64,000 bases of DNA from Saccharofermentans sp. (GCA_016292135.1 JAEFAZ010000001.1:372001-436000); one strand, 5' to 3'; positions 42,406-53,400 are shown, numbered from the stretch's first letter. Made by a program: numbers and translations. Notes: generated by a model not told the origin, from the letters alone.

Positions 42406-42434
42406 ATAATACCCGTAGCACGAGTATTTGTCAA
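42406..42434 (-). promoter_or_regulatory. Strong SigA-type promoter of infC-rpmI-rplT
   Basis: Consensus TTGACA (42429-42434), a 17-nt spacer, TATTAT (42406-42411) on the minus strand, just past the rnhB stop codon. It allows expression independent of rnhB. Confidence 0.85.
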
Positions 42435-42443
42435 GCAATATAT

Positions 42444-43079
42444 TTAATGTATTACCTTAAGAAACGACCTTCTGTGGATCGGACACATTCCCTGCGCCCT
42501 GATACCGGCATAGTGTTCAGCCGTTCCATAGCCCTTATGCTTAGCAAAACCGTAGCCCGGATACTCCTTGTCATAGTCTTCCATGATGCGGTCCCTGGTT
42601 ACTTTGGCAAGTATCGAGGCGGCAGCGATGGAATTGGACTTGGCATCTCCCTTGATGATCGGGATAACGGGTAATCCTGTGCCATCAAGGTTTACAGCAT
42701 CTATAAGGAGCACATCCGGTTTCACGGATATTTCAGCTACACACTGTCGCATAGCCTGCTTGGTAGCATTAAGGATATTGATCTCATCAATAACGTCTGC
42801 TTCAACCCTGATAACGGAATATGCGATAGCTTTCTCCTTGATCTCGTCAAACAGGGCATCTCTCTTCTTGGCCGAGAGTTTCTTGGAGTCGTCAAGACCT
42901 AAGATCATATTATCAGGATCAAGTATACAGCAGGCTGCAACGACGGGACCTGCCAAAGGACCTCTGCCTGCTTCATCGATTCCTGCGACAAATCTGTATC
43001 CGTCTTCCCTGCACTTATTCTCATATTCCAACAAAGAATTGTATTTCTCGATCAGTTGTTCCTGTGTAAGTCTTGCCAT
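42444..43079 (-). CDS. rnhB: Ribonuclease HII
   Basis: Removes ribonucleotides and RNA primers from RNA-DNA hybrids. The 211-residue protein has the type 2 catalytic core: VAGIDEAGRGPLAGPVVAAC (catalytic Asp-Glu), LGLDDSKKLSAKKRDAL, LLIDAVNLDG (Asp) and SIAAASILAKVTRDRIMED (Asp). The C-terminus has KHKGYGTAEHYAGI and PIHRRSF. It follows rbgA by 11 nt, a common Firmicutes pair. Confidence 0.97.
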   Translation of the reverse strand: MARLTQEQLIEKYNSLLEYENKCREDGYRFVAGIDEAGRGPLAGPVVAACCILDPDNMILGLDDSKKLSAKKRDALFDEIKEKAIAYSVIRVEADVIDEINILNATKQAMRQCVAEISVKPDVLLIDAVNLDGTGLPVIPIIKGDAKSNSIAAASILAKVTRDRIMEDYDKEYPGYGFAKHKGYGTAEHYAGIRAQGMCPIHRRSFLKVIH

Positions 43080-43090
43080 ACCAAACCCCT

Positions 43091-43975
43091 TTACATCGGT
43101 ATCTCCAAAGAAATCCTGCCGATCCTTCCTGTCCTGAAGTCATCCAACAGAAGCTTTGCAAACCTGTCCTCATCGATCCTGCCTCCGGACATGATGCATC
43201 CCCTCTTCTTAGCAATTTCAAGGAAAAGCTCATAGTCTTTGTCAGAATAACCGAACTCGTCAGCAGTCGCCTCAAATTCAGACAGATCGATACCATAACG
43301 ATCTTCCATCAACTGCGGATAGAGGTCGTTAAGCATCTTCATGGTGTCATATGCAACGGCAACAAGATCATTAACCTCATCCTTGACGGATCCTGCGGCA
43401 GACAGACATACACCCATCCTGTGGCTTTGGATCTTTGGCCAGAGCACTCCAGGCATATCCATAAGTTCAAGCCTTCCGGATGTCTTGATCCATTTGGGAT
43501 CCCTGGTAACACCCGGTTTATTTCCGGTAACGGCAGCCTTGCGCCCTGCCAAAGCGTTGATAAGAGTAGACTTACCGGTATTGGGAACACCTACGACCAT
43601 AGCTCTTACGGGACGGCCTGTCCTGCCCTTTTCTTCAGCCCTGTCCAGGATGTCCTTACAGAGCTTAACTGATTCAGATACGACCTTGTCCAGACCTTTG
43701 CGGTTTGTAGCCTCAACTGCTACCGCGACCGTATTATCCTTGCGGAGTGCTTCTACCCACTGGGAAGTCTTGGCAGGATCAGCCAGATCAGCCTTGTTAA
43801 GCACGATAAGCCTGGGTTTGTTGCCGATAATGTTAGACAATTCAGGATTACGGCTCGCAAAAGGGATCCTCGCATCACAGGTCTCGATGACCATATCGAC
43901 CTGAGGAAGCAAAGCCTTTGTATCATTCAGGGCTTTACGCATATGCCCCGGGAACCAGTTAATGTCTGAAGACAT
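43091..43975 (-). CDS. rbgA: Ribosome biogenesis GTPase RbgA (YlqF)
   Basis: A circularly permuted GTPase for late 50S subunit assembly, 294 residues. INWFPGHMRKALND is the signature N-terminus. G-motifs come in permuted order: LIVLNKADLAD (G4), then AVEATN (G5), VVGVPNTGKSTLINAL (G1) and LMDMPGVLWPK (G3). A C-terminal RNA-binding helical domain ends the protein. An 84-nt gap separates it from the upstream nuclease-like gene, which interrupts what is usually a compact housekeeping cluster. Confidence 0.96.
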   Translation of the reverse strand: MSSDINWFPGHMRKALNDTKALLPQVDMVIETCDARIPFASRNPELSNIIGNKPRLIVLNKADLADPAKTSQWVEALRKDNTVAVAVEATNRKGLDKVVSESVKLCKDILDRAEEKGRTGRPVRAMVVGVPNTGKSTLINALAGRKAAVTGNKPGVTRDPKWIKTSGRLELMDMPGVLWPKIQSHRMGVCLSAAGSVKDEVNDLVAVAYDTMKMLNDLYPQLMEDRYGIDLSEFEATADEFGYSDKDYELFLEIAKKRGCIMSGGRIDEDRFAKLLLDDFRTGRIGRISLEIPM

Positions 43976-44059
43976 CCAATTACCTCTGCTAATTTATTTC
44001 ATGCGTAATTATATCATTAATTTCGCAAACAATTGTGATAGTCATATCTCAAACCAGCT

Positions 44060-44857
44060 TCAGCGAAACTGTTCGTTGATCATTTTTTCGAGCACTCTTA
44101 CATCCAGAGGAACTTTAGCGGTTTCAAACAAAAGGAACAGATTGTCGCCTATCGTAATGCCGTTCATGGCATAGTTATTAATCCTGACCGACATATCGTC
44201 ATAGTAGTCAGGCTTATCCAGCCTTCCGCAATGCTCAAGATACAGTTCTTTCCTGTCGCTTATCCGCAGGATCTTAAAATCCGGGTGGATCAACTCATTG
44301 TTTATCATCGTAGGATACTCATATTTATATGGTATCCCGGCTTCTCTCAAATGATCGGCTATGATCTGTTCCGCCTTGGACCTGACCCTTTCATTATTCA
44401 TCGTCATATAATATGGCGTTCCTTCTTTAAAACCCTTCCGCGGGTAATCTTCGGCAAGCCATTCCCTGACATATTCGTCATCCGGTCTCACTATGGGAGT
44501 TATAAACTTCTGCCGCTCTGCAGGAAGTTCTGAATATATGTCTTCGGCTGTGATCTTAGGGAATCGGGAGATGGCTTGCTGTAGAACTTTCTTTTCAGCA
44601 TTAGCAGTTATAACAACCTTCTTAAGATATTCTTTCTGAATAAGCGCTTTAACATTATCTCTGTCATTTGCACTTAGATACACACCATTTATATTTGTAT
44701 CACCAGAAACAAAATAGTAGTAAACAACTGATCCGACCCGCTTTAGTCTCACTCTTCCTTCTGGTAATTCAGAAATTTTAGCCTCAGCCGCAATAATGAG
44801 CTTAGAAAGATTATTTTCTCTATTTTTTATAATATTAATAAGTTGATGATCAAACAC
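44060..44857 (-). CDS. Orphan protein with PD-(D/E)XK-like nuclease C-terminus
   Basis: A 265-residue protein. Its C-terminal half has the pattern of nuclease-like domains found at the ends of some helicases: RSKAEQIIADHLREAGIPY (Glu), ELIHPDFKIL (Asp), ELYLEHCGRLDKPDYYD (Glu) and a closing GDNLFLLFET strand. The usual Lys of ExK is not evident; His/Cys stand near it, so catalytic activity is uncertain. The N-terminal 100 residues (VYYYFVSGDTNINGVYLSAN) form an unknown domain. It starts with GTG; AGGGG lies 9 nt upstream. An array of six 10-bp motifs lies directly upstream. The AT-rich composition differs from the rbgA and yraN neighbours, suggesting acquisition. Confidence 0.68.
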   Translation of the reverse strand: MFDHQLINIIKNRENNLSKLIIAAEAKISELPEGRVRLKRVGSVVYYYFVSGDTNINGVYLSANDRDNVKALIQKEYLKKVVITANAEKKVLQQAISRFPKITAEDIYSELPAERQKFITPIVRPDDEYVREWLAEDYPRKGFKEGTPYYMTMNNERVRSKAEQIIADHLREAGIPYKYEYPTMINNELIHPDFKILRISDRKELYLEHCGRLDKPDYYDDMSVRINNYAMNGITIGDNLFLLFETAKVPLDVRVLEKMINEQFR

Positions 44858-44915
44858 AACGTATACCCCTAAGTAATTACTGAACTTATTTCCATTTTTC
44901 GAAAATTTTTACATT

Positions 44916-45053
44916 TAGTACCATATTCTATTAACTAGTATGGTACTAAACCCCTTTCTGTGGAAAAGTAGTACCATAAATATTTTCTCATATGGTACTA
45001 AACTTGATTTTTGATCGATCTAGTACCATAGAATTGATTTTCATATGGTACTA
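44916..45053. repeat. Six alternating copies of a 10-bp motif, three hairpin units
   Basis: TAGTACCATA occurs at 44916-44925, 44969-44978 and 45021-45030. Its reverse complement TATGGTACTA occurs at 44939-44948, 44991-45000 and 45044-45053. All six copies are exact. Each forward/reverse pair forms a hairpin with a 12-13 nt loop, and units repeat every 52-53 bp with 20-nt spacers of unrelated sequence. The array lies between yraN and the nuclease-like gene, in the latter's promoter region. Centre-to-centre spacings of 22-23 and 30 bp are near whole helical turns. Confidence 0.93.
44925..44930 (-). promoter_or_regulatory. Possible -10 box of the nuclease-like gene inside the repeat array
   Basis: TAGAAT on the minus strand overlaps the end of the first array motif, about 70 nt before the GTG start. 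No convincing -35 was found 17 nt upstream. If real, proteins binding the array would block this promoter. Confidence 0.3.
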
Positions 45054-45095
45054 GAACCCAATTATTTGAAATTTGGTGAAAACAAACAGACTGCA

Positions 45096-45485
45096 TCAGA
45101 ACGGTATAACCTCTATCCGCTGGATCTGGCCGGCCGCGTCATGTGTTACGCAGCCGAGCAGGAAGACGATATCCCTGCCGAAGTATCCGCGCTCAGCCAT
45201 AAATCTTCTTGTAGTCATATAGATCTTTTTGCGCTTTTTGAAATCGACTGCCTCGGCGGAATGCGGGTAAGGCCCGTCGTTTCTCCTGGATTTGACCTCT
45301 GTCACATAGAGGACCTGTTCTTTCTCGAAAACAAGATCCAGCTCGCCTACACCCGGAACGTTATAGTTCCTGACCAGCAACCGGTATCCGCAGTCAGTTA
45401 GATATTGCGCTACGGCATCTTCTCCCCTGTCGCCGATCATTCTCAGACGCGTCTTGGTGTTTTCTGTTCCATCTTGTATTTTCAT
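45096..45485 (-). CDS. YraN family (UPF0102) endonuclease-like protein
   Basis: A 129-residue member of UPF0102, a Holliday-junction-resolvase-like fold. Seen: GDRGEDAVAQYLTDCGYRLL, RNYNVPGVGELDLVFEKEQV, and the ExK pair in LYVTEVKSRRND, with Asp in GELDLV. The GGAGGAAT site is 7 nt from the ATG. Function is not established for this family; a role in DNA processing is inferred. It lies upstream of rbgA-rnhB, its usual neighbours, but separated from them by the repeat array and nuclease-like gene. Confidence 0.9.
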   Translation of the reverse strand: MKIQDGTENTKTRLRMIGDRGEDAVAQYLTDCGYRLLVRNYNVPGVGELDLVFEKEQVLYVTEVKSRRNDGPYPHSAEAVDFKKRKKIYMTTRRFMAERGYFGRDIVFLLGCVTHDAAGQIQRIEVIPF

Positions 45486-45552
45486 GGCTATTCCTCCAAA
45501 TAGGTTTTAGTGATATATTGTTTTAGACAAAAATGAATGTGAGGTAACTGTT

Positions 45553-46743
45553 ATGATCTCAAAGAATATGGCTAAGGCATTACTGGGCGGTTCGAAGATC
45601 CGTAAGATGTTCGAAGAAGGAAACAGGCTCAAGCAGATTTACGGACCTGAGAATGTTTTCGATTTCTCCATCGGCAATCCCGACCTGGAGCCCCCTGTTG
45701 AAGTCAAGGAAGCTCTTAAAGAGATCGCTTCTGCAGATATCCCCGGCATCCACGGTTACATGAGCAACAACGGTTATGAGACCACACGAGCTGCGATCGC
45801 AAAGAAGCGCTCGGAAGAGTCCGGCCTCGATATCGATGCTTCTGCTGTATGCATGACAGTCGGCGCAGCCGCTGCCATGAACGATGTTCTCCATTCTCTC
45901 CTTGATCCCGAGGACGAAGTCATCGTGCTCGCGCCTTACTTTATGGAATACAACGGCTATATCGCCAACCACAACGGCAAAGTCGTGATCTGCGATACTG
46001 ACGAGAAGTTCATACCTCACGTTGAAGACATCGCTGCCAAGATCACTGACCGCACCAAGGCCGTTATTATCAACTCACCGAACAATCCTTCCGGCGTAGT
46101 TTACAGCGAGCAGTTCCTTTCCGAGCTCAATTCCGTGCTGAAGTCTGCAGATCACACCATTCACGTTATCTCTGATGAACCTTATATCGATCTCGCATAC
46201 GACGGCATCACCGTTCCCTGCGCTCTTAAGTTTATCGATAATCTCATAATCTGCTTCTCCTGGAGCAAATCCCTCTCGCTTCCCGGCGAAAGGATCGGAT
46301 ATACGCTTGTTTCACCTAAGAACGAAGATTATAACGACCTTACGGCTGCAATAACCATCTCTAACAGAACTCTCGGTTCTGTTAATGCTCCCGCTATCTG
46401 GCAGAGAGTCATCGAAAAGTCTCTTTATGCAAAGGTTGATGTATCTAATTACGAGAAGCGCCGCAACATGCTTTATTCGAACATTGTCGATGCCGGCTTC
46501 GACGCCGTAAAACCCCAGGGTGCCCTCTATATCTTCATGAACACACCTGAAGGTCTTACAGACGACGAATTTGCCGATATCTGCCATGAAGAGAATCTTC
46601 TTATCGTCGGAGGCGGCTCCTTTGCAAAGCCCGGGTATGCAAGACTCGCATTCTGCGTCTCTGAGACAACGATCGTAAATTCAAGGAAAGCATTCTTTGC
46701 CGTAGCGGAGAAACTCGGTATAGAGCACAGGTCAAGTCTCTGA
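45553..46743 (+). CDS. PLP-dependent aminotransferase (class I/II)
   Basis: A 396-residue fold-type I enzyme, second of two in the window and only distantly similar to the first. It has FDFSIGNPDLEPP, MTVGAAAAMNDVLHSLLDP, INSPNNPSGVVYS, VISDEPYIDLAYDG and ICFSWSKSLSLPGERIGYTL, where the Lys forms the Schiff base. The Glu in place of the common Asp-Tyr context (DEPYIDL) recalls aspartate or aromatic aminotransferases. The substrate is unresolved. GAGG lies 8 nt before the ATG. Its end overlaps the sortase gene 3' end by 12 nt on the opposite strand, with no terminator between. Confidence 0.88.
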   Translation: MISKNMAKALLGGSKIRKMFEEGNRLKQIYGPENVFDFSIGNPDLEPPVEVKEALKEIASADIPGIHGYMSNNGYETTRAAIAKKRSEESGLDIDASAVCMTVGAAAAMNDVLHSLLDPEDEVIVLAPYFMEYNGYIANHNGKVVICDTDEKFIPHVEDIAAKITDRTKAVIINSPNNPSGVVYSEQFLSELNSVLKSADHTIHVISDEPYIDLAYDGITVPCALKFIDNLIICFSWSKSLSLPGERIGYTLVSPKNEDYNDLTAAITISNRTLGSVNAPAIWQRVIEKSLYAKVDVSNYEKRRNMLYSNIVDAGFDAVKPQGALYIFMNTPEGLTDDEFADICHEENLLIVGGGSFAKPGYARLAFCVSETTIVNSRKAFFAVAEKLGIEHRSSL

Positions 46744-47442
46744 TCTTTCGCATATTGCCATAAACCTCCAACCTTTTCCTTTCTCGCTGATACAAGTGCA
46801 AAGGGTAAGTCTTGCACGCTCATTATCTGTCACAATGTAATCTGCGACTTTTTCAGGCGGAACGGATACTGTTTCCTTTACCTTGTATTCGAGCCTTCTG
46901 TTATCTTTGGTGGTTACATATACGGAAGCCCCGGTCTTGATATATTGCAGTCTGCAAAATATCGTAGATATATGTCTGTTGCGGTGACCCATGATAAAGC
47001 AGTTCCCTTTATCCGACCCGAGCTCGGCAGATAAGGGATATCTGCCGACGCCGAATCTCAAAGCCTTAACGGATACTCCTTCCCAAACAGGCACTTTTGT
47101 ATCGATCGAAGGGATCTCTATCACGCCTATCAACTGCAATCCGGAATCTTCATTTCCGGTATTCTCAACAACAAGTTCACTTGCCGGGAGCAATTCACTT
47201 GATATTGCTTCTTCATCAATGTACTGCTCTTCTTCTCCTTCAAAGGAAAACAGATCCGAATCCGGAATCTCTATAATGTCTGATTCTTTCCCTGATGCGA
47301 TATTAGAAACAAACCGGTCCGAATAGACATCCATATATCTTTGTCTCAAAACATTTATAAAAGGCCTGTATATCAGGACAGCAATCAGCAGCATCACTGC
47401 AAAGCTCTTAACGCCGGTGATCACGGGATGATCGAATCTCAT
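46732..47442 (-). CDS. Sortase for the adjacent giant surface protein
   Basis: A 236-residue membrane-anchored transpeptidase. It has an N-terminal signal anchor (VKSFAVMLLIAVLIYRPFI) and an acidic linker, then the sortase barrel: IGVIEIPSIDTKVPVWEGV, the catalytic His in FIMGHRNRH (about 153), Cys in RLTLCTCISE (about 217) and Arg in KGWRFMAICE (about 226). Its start overlaps the stop of the giant LPPTGE-containing gene by 4 nt (ATGA), so that protein is the obvious substrate. The class is uncertain: the TLxTC motif and two-gene pairing fit class C/D-like housekeeping or pilin sortases. No lid DPW/F motif was seen. Confidence 0.9.
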   Translation of the reverse strand: MRFDHPVITGVKSFAVMLLIAVLIYRPFINVLRQRYMDVYSDRFVSNIASGKESDIIEIPDSDLFSFEGEEEQYIDEEAISSELLPASELVVENTGNEDSGLQLIGVIEIPSIDTKVPVWEGVSVKALRFGVGRYPLSAELGSDKGNCFIMGHRNRHISTIFCRLQYIKTGASVYVTTKDNRRLEYKVKETVSVPPEKVADYIVTDNERARLTLCTCISEKGKGWRFMAICERSET

Positions 47443-50400
47443 GTCTTTTTACACCTCCTGTTCTTGATGTCCAGGAATACCGAAGTTGACAGGATCATCA
47501 GCATCATTACGGTAATCTTTTCTGAAGCAGGGGCTGTTTCACCAGTAGGCGGCAGCTTGACTCCGATACTCTGTTCCTTACAAGCAAGATCCCGGTGACA
47601 TGTAACGAGGATATCTTCACCGTTGTGACGGTAATCATTAAGATAGATATCTTCAAACACTACGATAACCGTGCCTGCTTCAAGTGAATTGTTGGAAAAC
47701 ACGATAGATACATCTATCTTTCCGTCAGCTTCAAGAGGCGTAAAGTTCACTTTTGTTTCAAGCAGCGTTCCGTCTGTCCTAACCAGACTTGATCCTTTGT
47801 CCGTATATAGAGTAGCTACGATGCAATAATCCTGTCCCGGCGTCAGGCCTTTGTACTCAACGGAATCGATGATCACGGCTTTTCGCATAGATTCGATCAG
47901 CTTGCTTCCCTTATCTGTAGATGCGTTCGTCTTACAGGACGGCACACTGACAGTCTGATCTGCATCTTCAGCCTCGCAATGGGAAGCAACTATGACGCCG
48001 CCGCGTTTCAACATCTCGAACGCAACAAGATCGTGTCCTGCGATAACAGTCGAATCCACTTCAAAGTGCATGACTACAGTTCCTTTTTCACTCTCAGGAA
48101 CAAATACGAGAGTCGTGGTTACGGGTTTCCCGTTGGATTCAAGGTGCTTGCCTTCAGTTTTATCGAAAAGCAACCCCTCCATGGTATACTCCGTTCCGGC
48201 GCAAAGTCCGTCATAACTTATGCTGTCTTCAAGAACAATTTTCTTACCGTAGGATACTGTTTTCGTGGCTGACGCCTTGTCCGACAGGACCGTCTTAAGC
48301 CTGGGGATATTCTTATCAACTGTAACGGTCTGCCCTTTCGCGCTGATATCCTCGTGGCTTGCCAAGGGTATGTACTTACCGTCTTCTTCCACATAAAGGT
48401 ACTCAAACGCGGTTACAGACTTACCTTCAAGATCAGTCGTATCCAAAACGAATGTTACATCAACATCAATATCAGCCAGCAATTCGGTCCTGCTGTTATT
48501 TTGTTCGTCAGTATAACTGTAGGCGGTCGTATTCTTTGCGCGTTCCTTGGTAACAGTGAATTCGACCGATGATCTTACTTCTTTACCATATGGATCCAGA
48601 TACTTCTCTCCCGTCTTCGTATCGACAAGGAATCCGGTCAGTTTATATCTTTTCCCGCATGAAAGGTTCCTGCAACTGACCTTATCGGTCAGACCTGCTT
48701 CTATTGCGACAGGAACAATATGGCTCAAGCCGTCTGAATAAGTCAGTTCCGTTTGAATACCGACAGGGATAACGGTCTGTCTTATTGCTTTAAGATCCTT
48801 ATGCGAACCGACAAGAGCACCTGTATCCTTGCGGTAAAGTTTTTCGCTTATAACGACCGGGATAAGATCCTTTGAAAGGGATGAAGCATTGCAGGGTATA
48901 TCTATCTCAATATATCCTTCAGACATGAGCTTGTCTTCAGACAGAACAAACTCGCCATCTTTGCCTGCAACAAAAGTTCTTTTCGCAGTGAAAGGAGTGC
49001 CGTCTTTGAAGCTGCAAACGCTGCCTGCTTTAACACAGGAACCGTCTGCTTTCTTCGCATCCCGGGCGTACAAGACAGTTCCTTCAAGAACATATTCCCT
49101 GCCGGTTATAAGACCGTCGTAATAAACTCTGTCTGTTATTACAGCATCATCGTCATCAGACAGCATCATCTCGTATTCATTCTTGAACCGGGCATCCCTG
49201 GCAGAAGTATGGATCGTACAGTTAACGAACTTCCCTTCCTGCCCGTATTTGACCGCCAATTTGTTTTCAACTCTAACATCAGGCGATCCGCAGGTTATCT
49301 CGAATGGATAGACCGCAGGATCTGCTTCATATCCCGCAGGCGCTTCGAGTTCAGCGAGATAATAGGTTCCGCAGCCTAAGCCTTTATAGGAATACTGACC
49401 GTTGCTGTCGGAGAAAGTCGCAAGCAATTCCTTTTTATCCATATCCTTGTATACAGCGAACAATGCACCGGGGATAAACGAACCTTCTTCATCGGACTTA
49501 AATGCTTTGACCGTTCCTGTCTTGTTTGCGATCGAAAACTTGACCGGTGAAACCTTAAAATCTTTCCCCTCACAATCAGCTGCAGCAACAGCAAAAACAA
49601 CAGCAGTGTTGTCTGCAGTACAAACGCCGTCTTTTACAAAGAAATATCCTTCAGGGGCTTTCCTCTCCACCAATATATAACTGTGACCGAATTCTTCAGA
49701 GCCGTCGTTAAAGTGCAGGAGCCCGTTGCATTCATATATGCCTTCAGAAGTCTCGCTGATCATCGCCTCGACAAGTTCATCTCCGGCCTTGACCATTGCT
49801 TTACGGTCCCCTTTATCCCATATCTGATCGTTATTTGAATCAACATACAGTTCGAAGACCGCACCGCTCAGCCTGCTCTTATCGTCAAGGTCTGTCTTCT
49901 CGATCTTTAATGGAACTGCGTAAGGCATATCCTGCGGATAAAGAACAATGTCATCGGATGTTTTTACCGAAAAGCTGCTGACCGAATCTGAAAGATAATA
50001 TCCGTCAACAGTTCCGGTCTCTTTAAGGAGATAATCACCTTTACCGACATTCGAAAACAATATGATACCGTCATTATCTTTATCTTCGACTTCCCTGCCT
50101 GTCGGGATCTCATTCTCATCAAGGATACCGTCGGAATTAAGATCTTCATACAGTGTATATTTGAGATGCCTGTTCTTCGAAAACTGACCGGGATCAAAGA
50201 TCATCTTCCCGGTCCAGGCATCTAATTTCACTGCCCTTACGGTTATGTTGATCTTGTTAGTAGCGGATATGCTGCCTCCGCCTGTTTCTCTTGGATCCGA
50301 GACATGTACTATACCGTTGATGTCCGTATCCTGATCCCAGGCAAGAATATATCCGTCGGGTATCAGTTCCCTGATCTCATAGAATCCGAACGGAACATCT

Positions 50401-53400
50401 TTCAATGTATAAGAGCCCTGTCCTTTTTTATCTGCTTTGGTGCTTACATTGATGGTATCCAGAAGATGCGCTTCATCGAATACGCCGATATCTACAGGCG
50501 ACTTACCGTTTCCCCTCCAATAAACATGAAATATGAATTCTTTATCTGTTCCTTCAGCTTCATCGGTCTTATTTATTGTAAGTTTTCCCTTCTCCATAAC
50601 GTTTTCGGCTTCAACATTGCAGGTTGAATCTTTTGAAACAGTGACCTTCTTATAGAAATATTTACTGTCTGAAGATCTCTCCCAGCCTTTTGGAACAGCG
50701 TAAGAATATCTGATCGAAGTCTTCTTATAAAAACTTTCCGGAATATATTCTCTTATCTCGTATTCGCCGGCAGGAAGTTTCATTGTTTTAACCTTTTTAC
50801 CGCCAAAGACCCATGTAACTTCAGTGGAATAGCCGCCGTGTCCGGACGGGCTTGCGGAGCCTTTTGCTATGACCTTCCCTTTGAAAAGAAGTTCAAACTC
50901 GGTTATGGAAACATCTCCTTCTGTCAGGAAGGTCTTGGTAAGGGAAAGATCGCCTGAATCCTCAGAATTGACGACCTTAAACGAAAAAGACCTCTTCTCA
51001 TCGTTTATCTCGAAAGCCTTTTCATAACGGTTATCGGAAATCTTTGTCCAACCGGATCCGTTTTGAGAAAGATACTTTCCTTTACTGCCGTCAGAATAAG
51101 TAAAGGTATCAGCTGTCCATTCTTCGGAAACTATATATCTGCCGTATGCAAGATGTTTTACATCATCTTTCCATACGATGTTGCCTTTTCCGTCGACAGT
51201 GCCTGTCGTTATCAGGCTGTCGCCGCTGTCAGACCTTTCATTGCCGTTCCTGTCGTAATACAGAGCAAACTTAACTGATGCCGGATCGAAGCGGTTTCCG
51301 GCAGGTACACTCTTGCTTCCGCTTATCTCACCAAAAGGGAGATTGTTGTCTGCGGTCAATTCAAGGCCTGACTCATCGACGCTGATATTCCTGTAAGCAT
51401 ATTTCCCTGAAGGATCCAGAGTAAAACCTTTCGGAACGTCGTAATGCATGTCGGCACCGTAAGATGTAACGACAGGATCCGGGATCTTCTCTTCGAGTCT
51501 GTAATTCCCTTGCGGCAAAGTTATGCTTGTTGATTCAGTCAGTGAATCTGAACTTGTGCCATAGTATTTCCAGTTAACATTACCTTTGCTGTCAGATATT
51601 CCTTTTGCCAGCGTCTTTGATCTGTCGACTGTAAGAAGCGTAAACTCAAAGCCTTCCTTGGTACCGTAATTAACGTTTTTCTTCAGTTTAAAATACGAGG
51701 AGTCTACTGTGTTGGTACAACTTATGCTGATAAGATCCCCCAAAGGCCTTCCTGCTGTTGAAAAGAGATAAGTCTTGTCCTTCCAATCGTTATTAGAGAC
51801 TTTATAAGATATGGTCTTGCCGTCATAACAATGGAACAAAGGAACAGTATAAGTTTCAGTTATCTTGTAATCCGAATCCGCCATCAGAGGATAGTATTTG
51901 CCGTAATATGCAGCACCGTCATTCAGATACCATCCCCAGCCGGAATCAGAATACATATAATGAGCCAAAGCGGTATTATCGGCTTTCCTCAGGGTAAGCT
52001 TCGTGACCTTGGTATCGTAGATCTTCGCGTCATTAGTCTTTTTCGTCAGTTCGAGCCAGAGCGATTCATCAAACTTCACATAATCATCAGAATTGTTAGA
52101 AAGTCTTATCTTATTGCTGTTGTCTTTATATGAATCAGATGCAGAGTAATCAGACACTTTAACTGTAACAGTTTCTTTCAATGATCCCCCGGATACCTTA
52201 TATGTCAGTGTCCCGCTTGAAGGATCCTGTGCTCCGGCCTTAAAACTGACATCGATCTTATATAATGACTTATCCGAATAATCTTCCTTAGCCCTGAAAG
52301 TCCCGGATCCGGTTACGACTTCAGACGGAATCTTGCTCTCCTTAACATAAAAGGTATTGGCAAGAGAAGTCTGATCTGAGCTCACTTTTCCGAGACAAAG
52401 GTAACTCTCGCCTGATACATCCTTATAGTTCGAATATACTCCGTTCCCGTCGTTATCGCTGATCTTGCCCCTGACGGTATCTTTATCATCTTCGAAAACG
52501 GTAAATTCGGCACCCGTAAAGAGATTGTTCTTATATGTCTTGTTAACAAGGAAGGCAACGTTGACGGGATATTCCCGGTCCACTGTCTTATATGCGGCAA
52601 GATGCGTCAGAGCCACGTCTTTTGATATGCCGTCAGACAATGCCTCCCACCTTACGCCGTAATGTCCTGCAGAAGAATCCTTTGTGACTTTATAAGTTAC
52701 TTTATCTCCGTTTTTTACATAGGTGACACCTTTGCTGTCAGAACAATGGTAAAGTCCCGGAACTCCGTCTATCTCGTAGTAGATACCGACATGCAAAGCA
52801 ATATCAGAGTATGATGTACAGCCGTCTTCGTAGAAGATCATTATGTCTCCGTTAGATGCGCCGGCTGTACCGTCGCTGAACTTGATCCCGGACATCAGGG
52901 ACTTCCATGCCTTGTCAGCTTCGCTCTTGTTGGACGATCCTTCTCCGTCGATAACCCTGTCGGAATAATACTTGGCATTCTTTACATCCGTAAAGGATGA
53001 ATGTGAAACACCTGAAGAAGGATTATCGAGAACATCAGATCTGAACGCCCTGAGATTATGCGAATAAGGTTTGCACAGACCGTAAATGTCTTTTGCCGTG
53101 ACCGTCCATGAACTGATGTTTACCGGCTCAGTTGAAGACGGCTCCTTATAGTACTTGATATCGCTCCTCCAATTATCCGTCGGGGCGACCGATGCAGATG
53201 CGCCCTTTCCTTTTGCGGTCCCGCAGGCAAGCTTATAGATGAGTTCAACAAAGCTTATGCAGTCCAGCGTAGTCTCCGATGAGTCATATCTTGTTCCGGT
53301 AAGTCCATATTTATAGCCTGACATGTTCTTCGCATATCTGCCGATATTATCGACGAATTCCTTAGCCGTCAGGCCGGTACCGACCCCGAAATGCTTAAAT

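Noticed and set aside
44916..45053. CRISPR array
   Set aside because: The repeated element is only 10 bp and alternates orientation. Loops and spacers are 12-20 nt; there are no cas genes and no direct repeats of 20 nt or more.
45045..45401. Plus-strand 118-codon open frame next to the repeat array
   Set aside because: Mostly antisense to the yraN gene, which has clear family motifs. Its apparent start lies inside the last array motif and has no ribosome-binding site.
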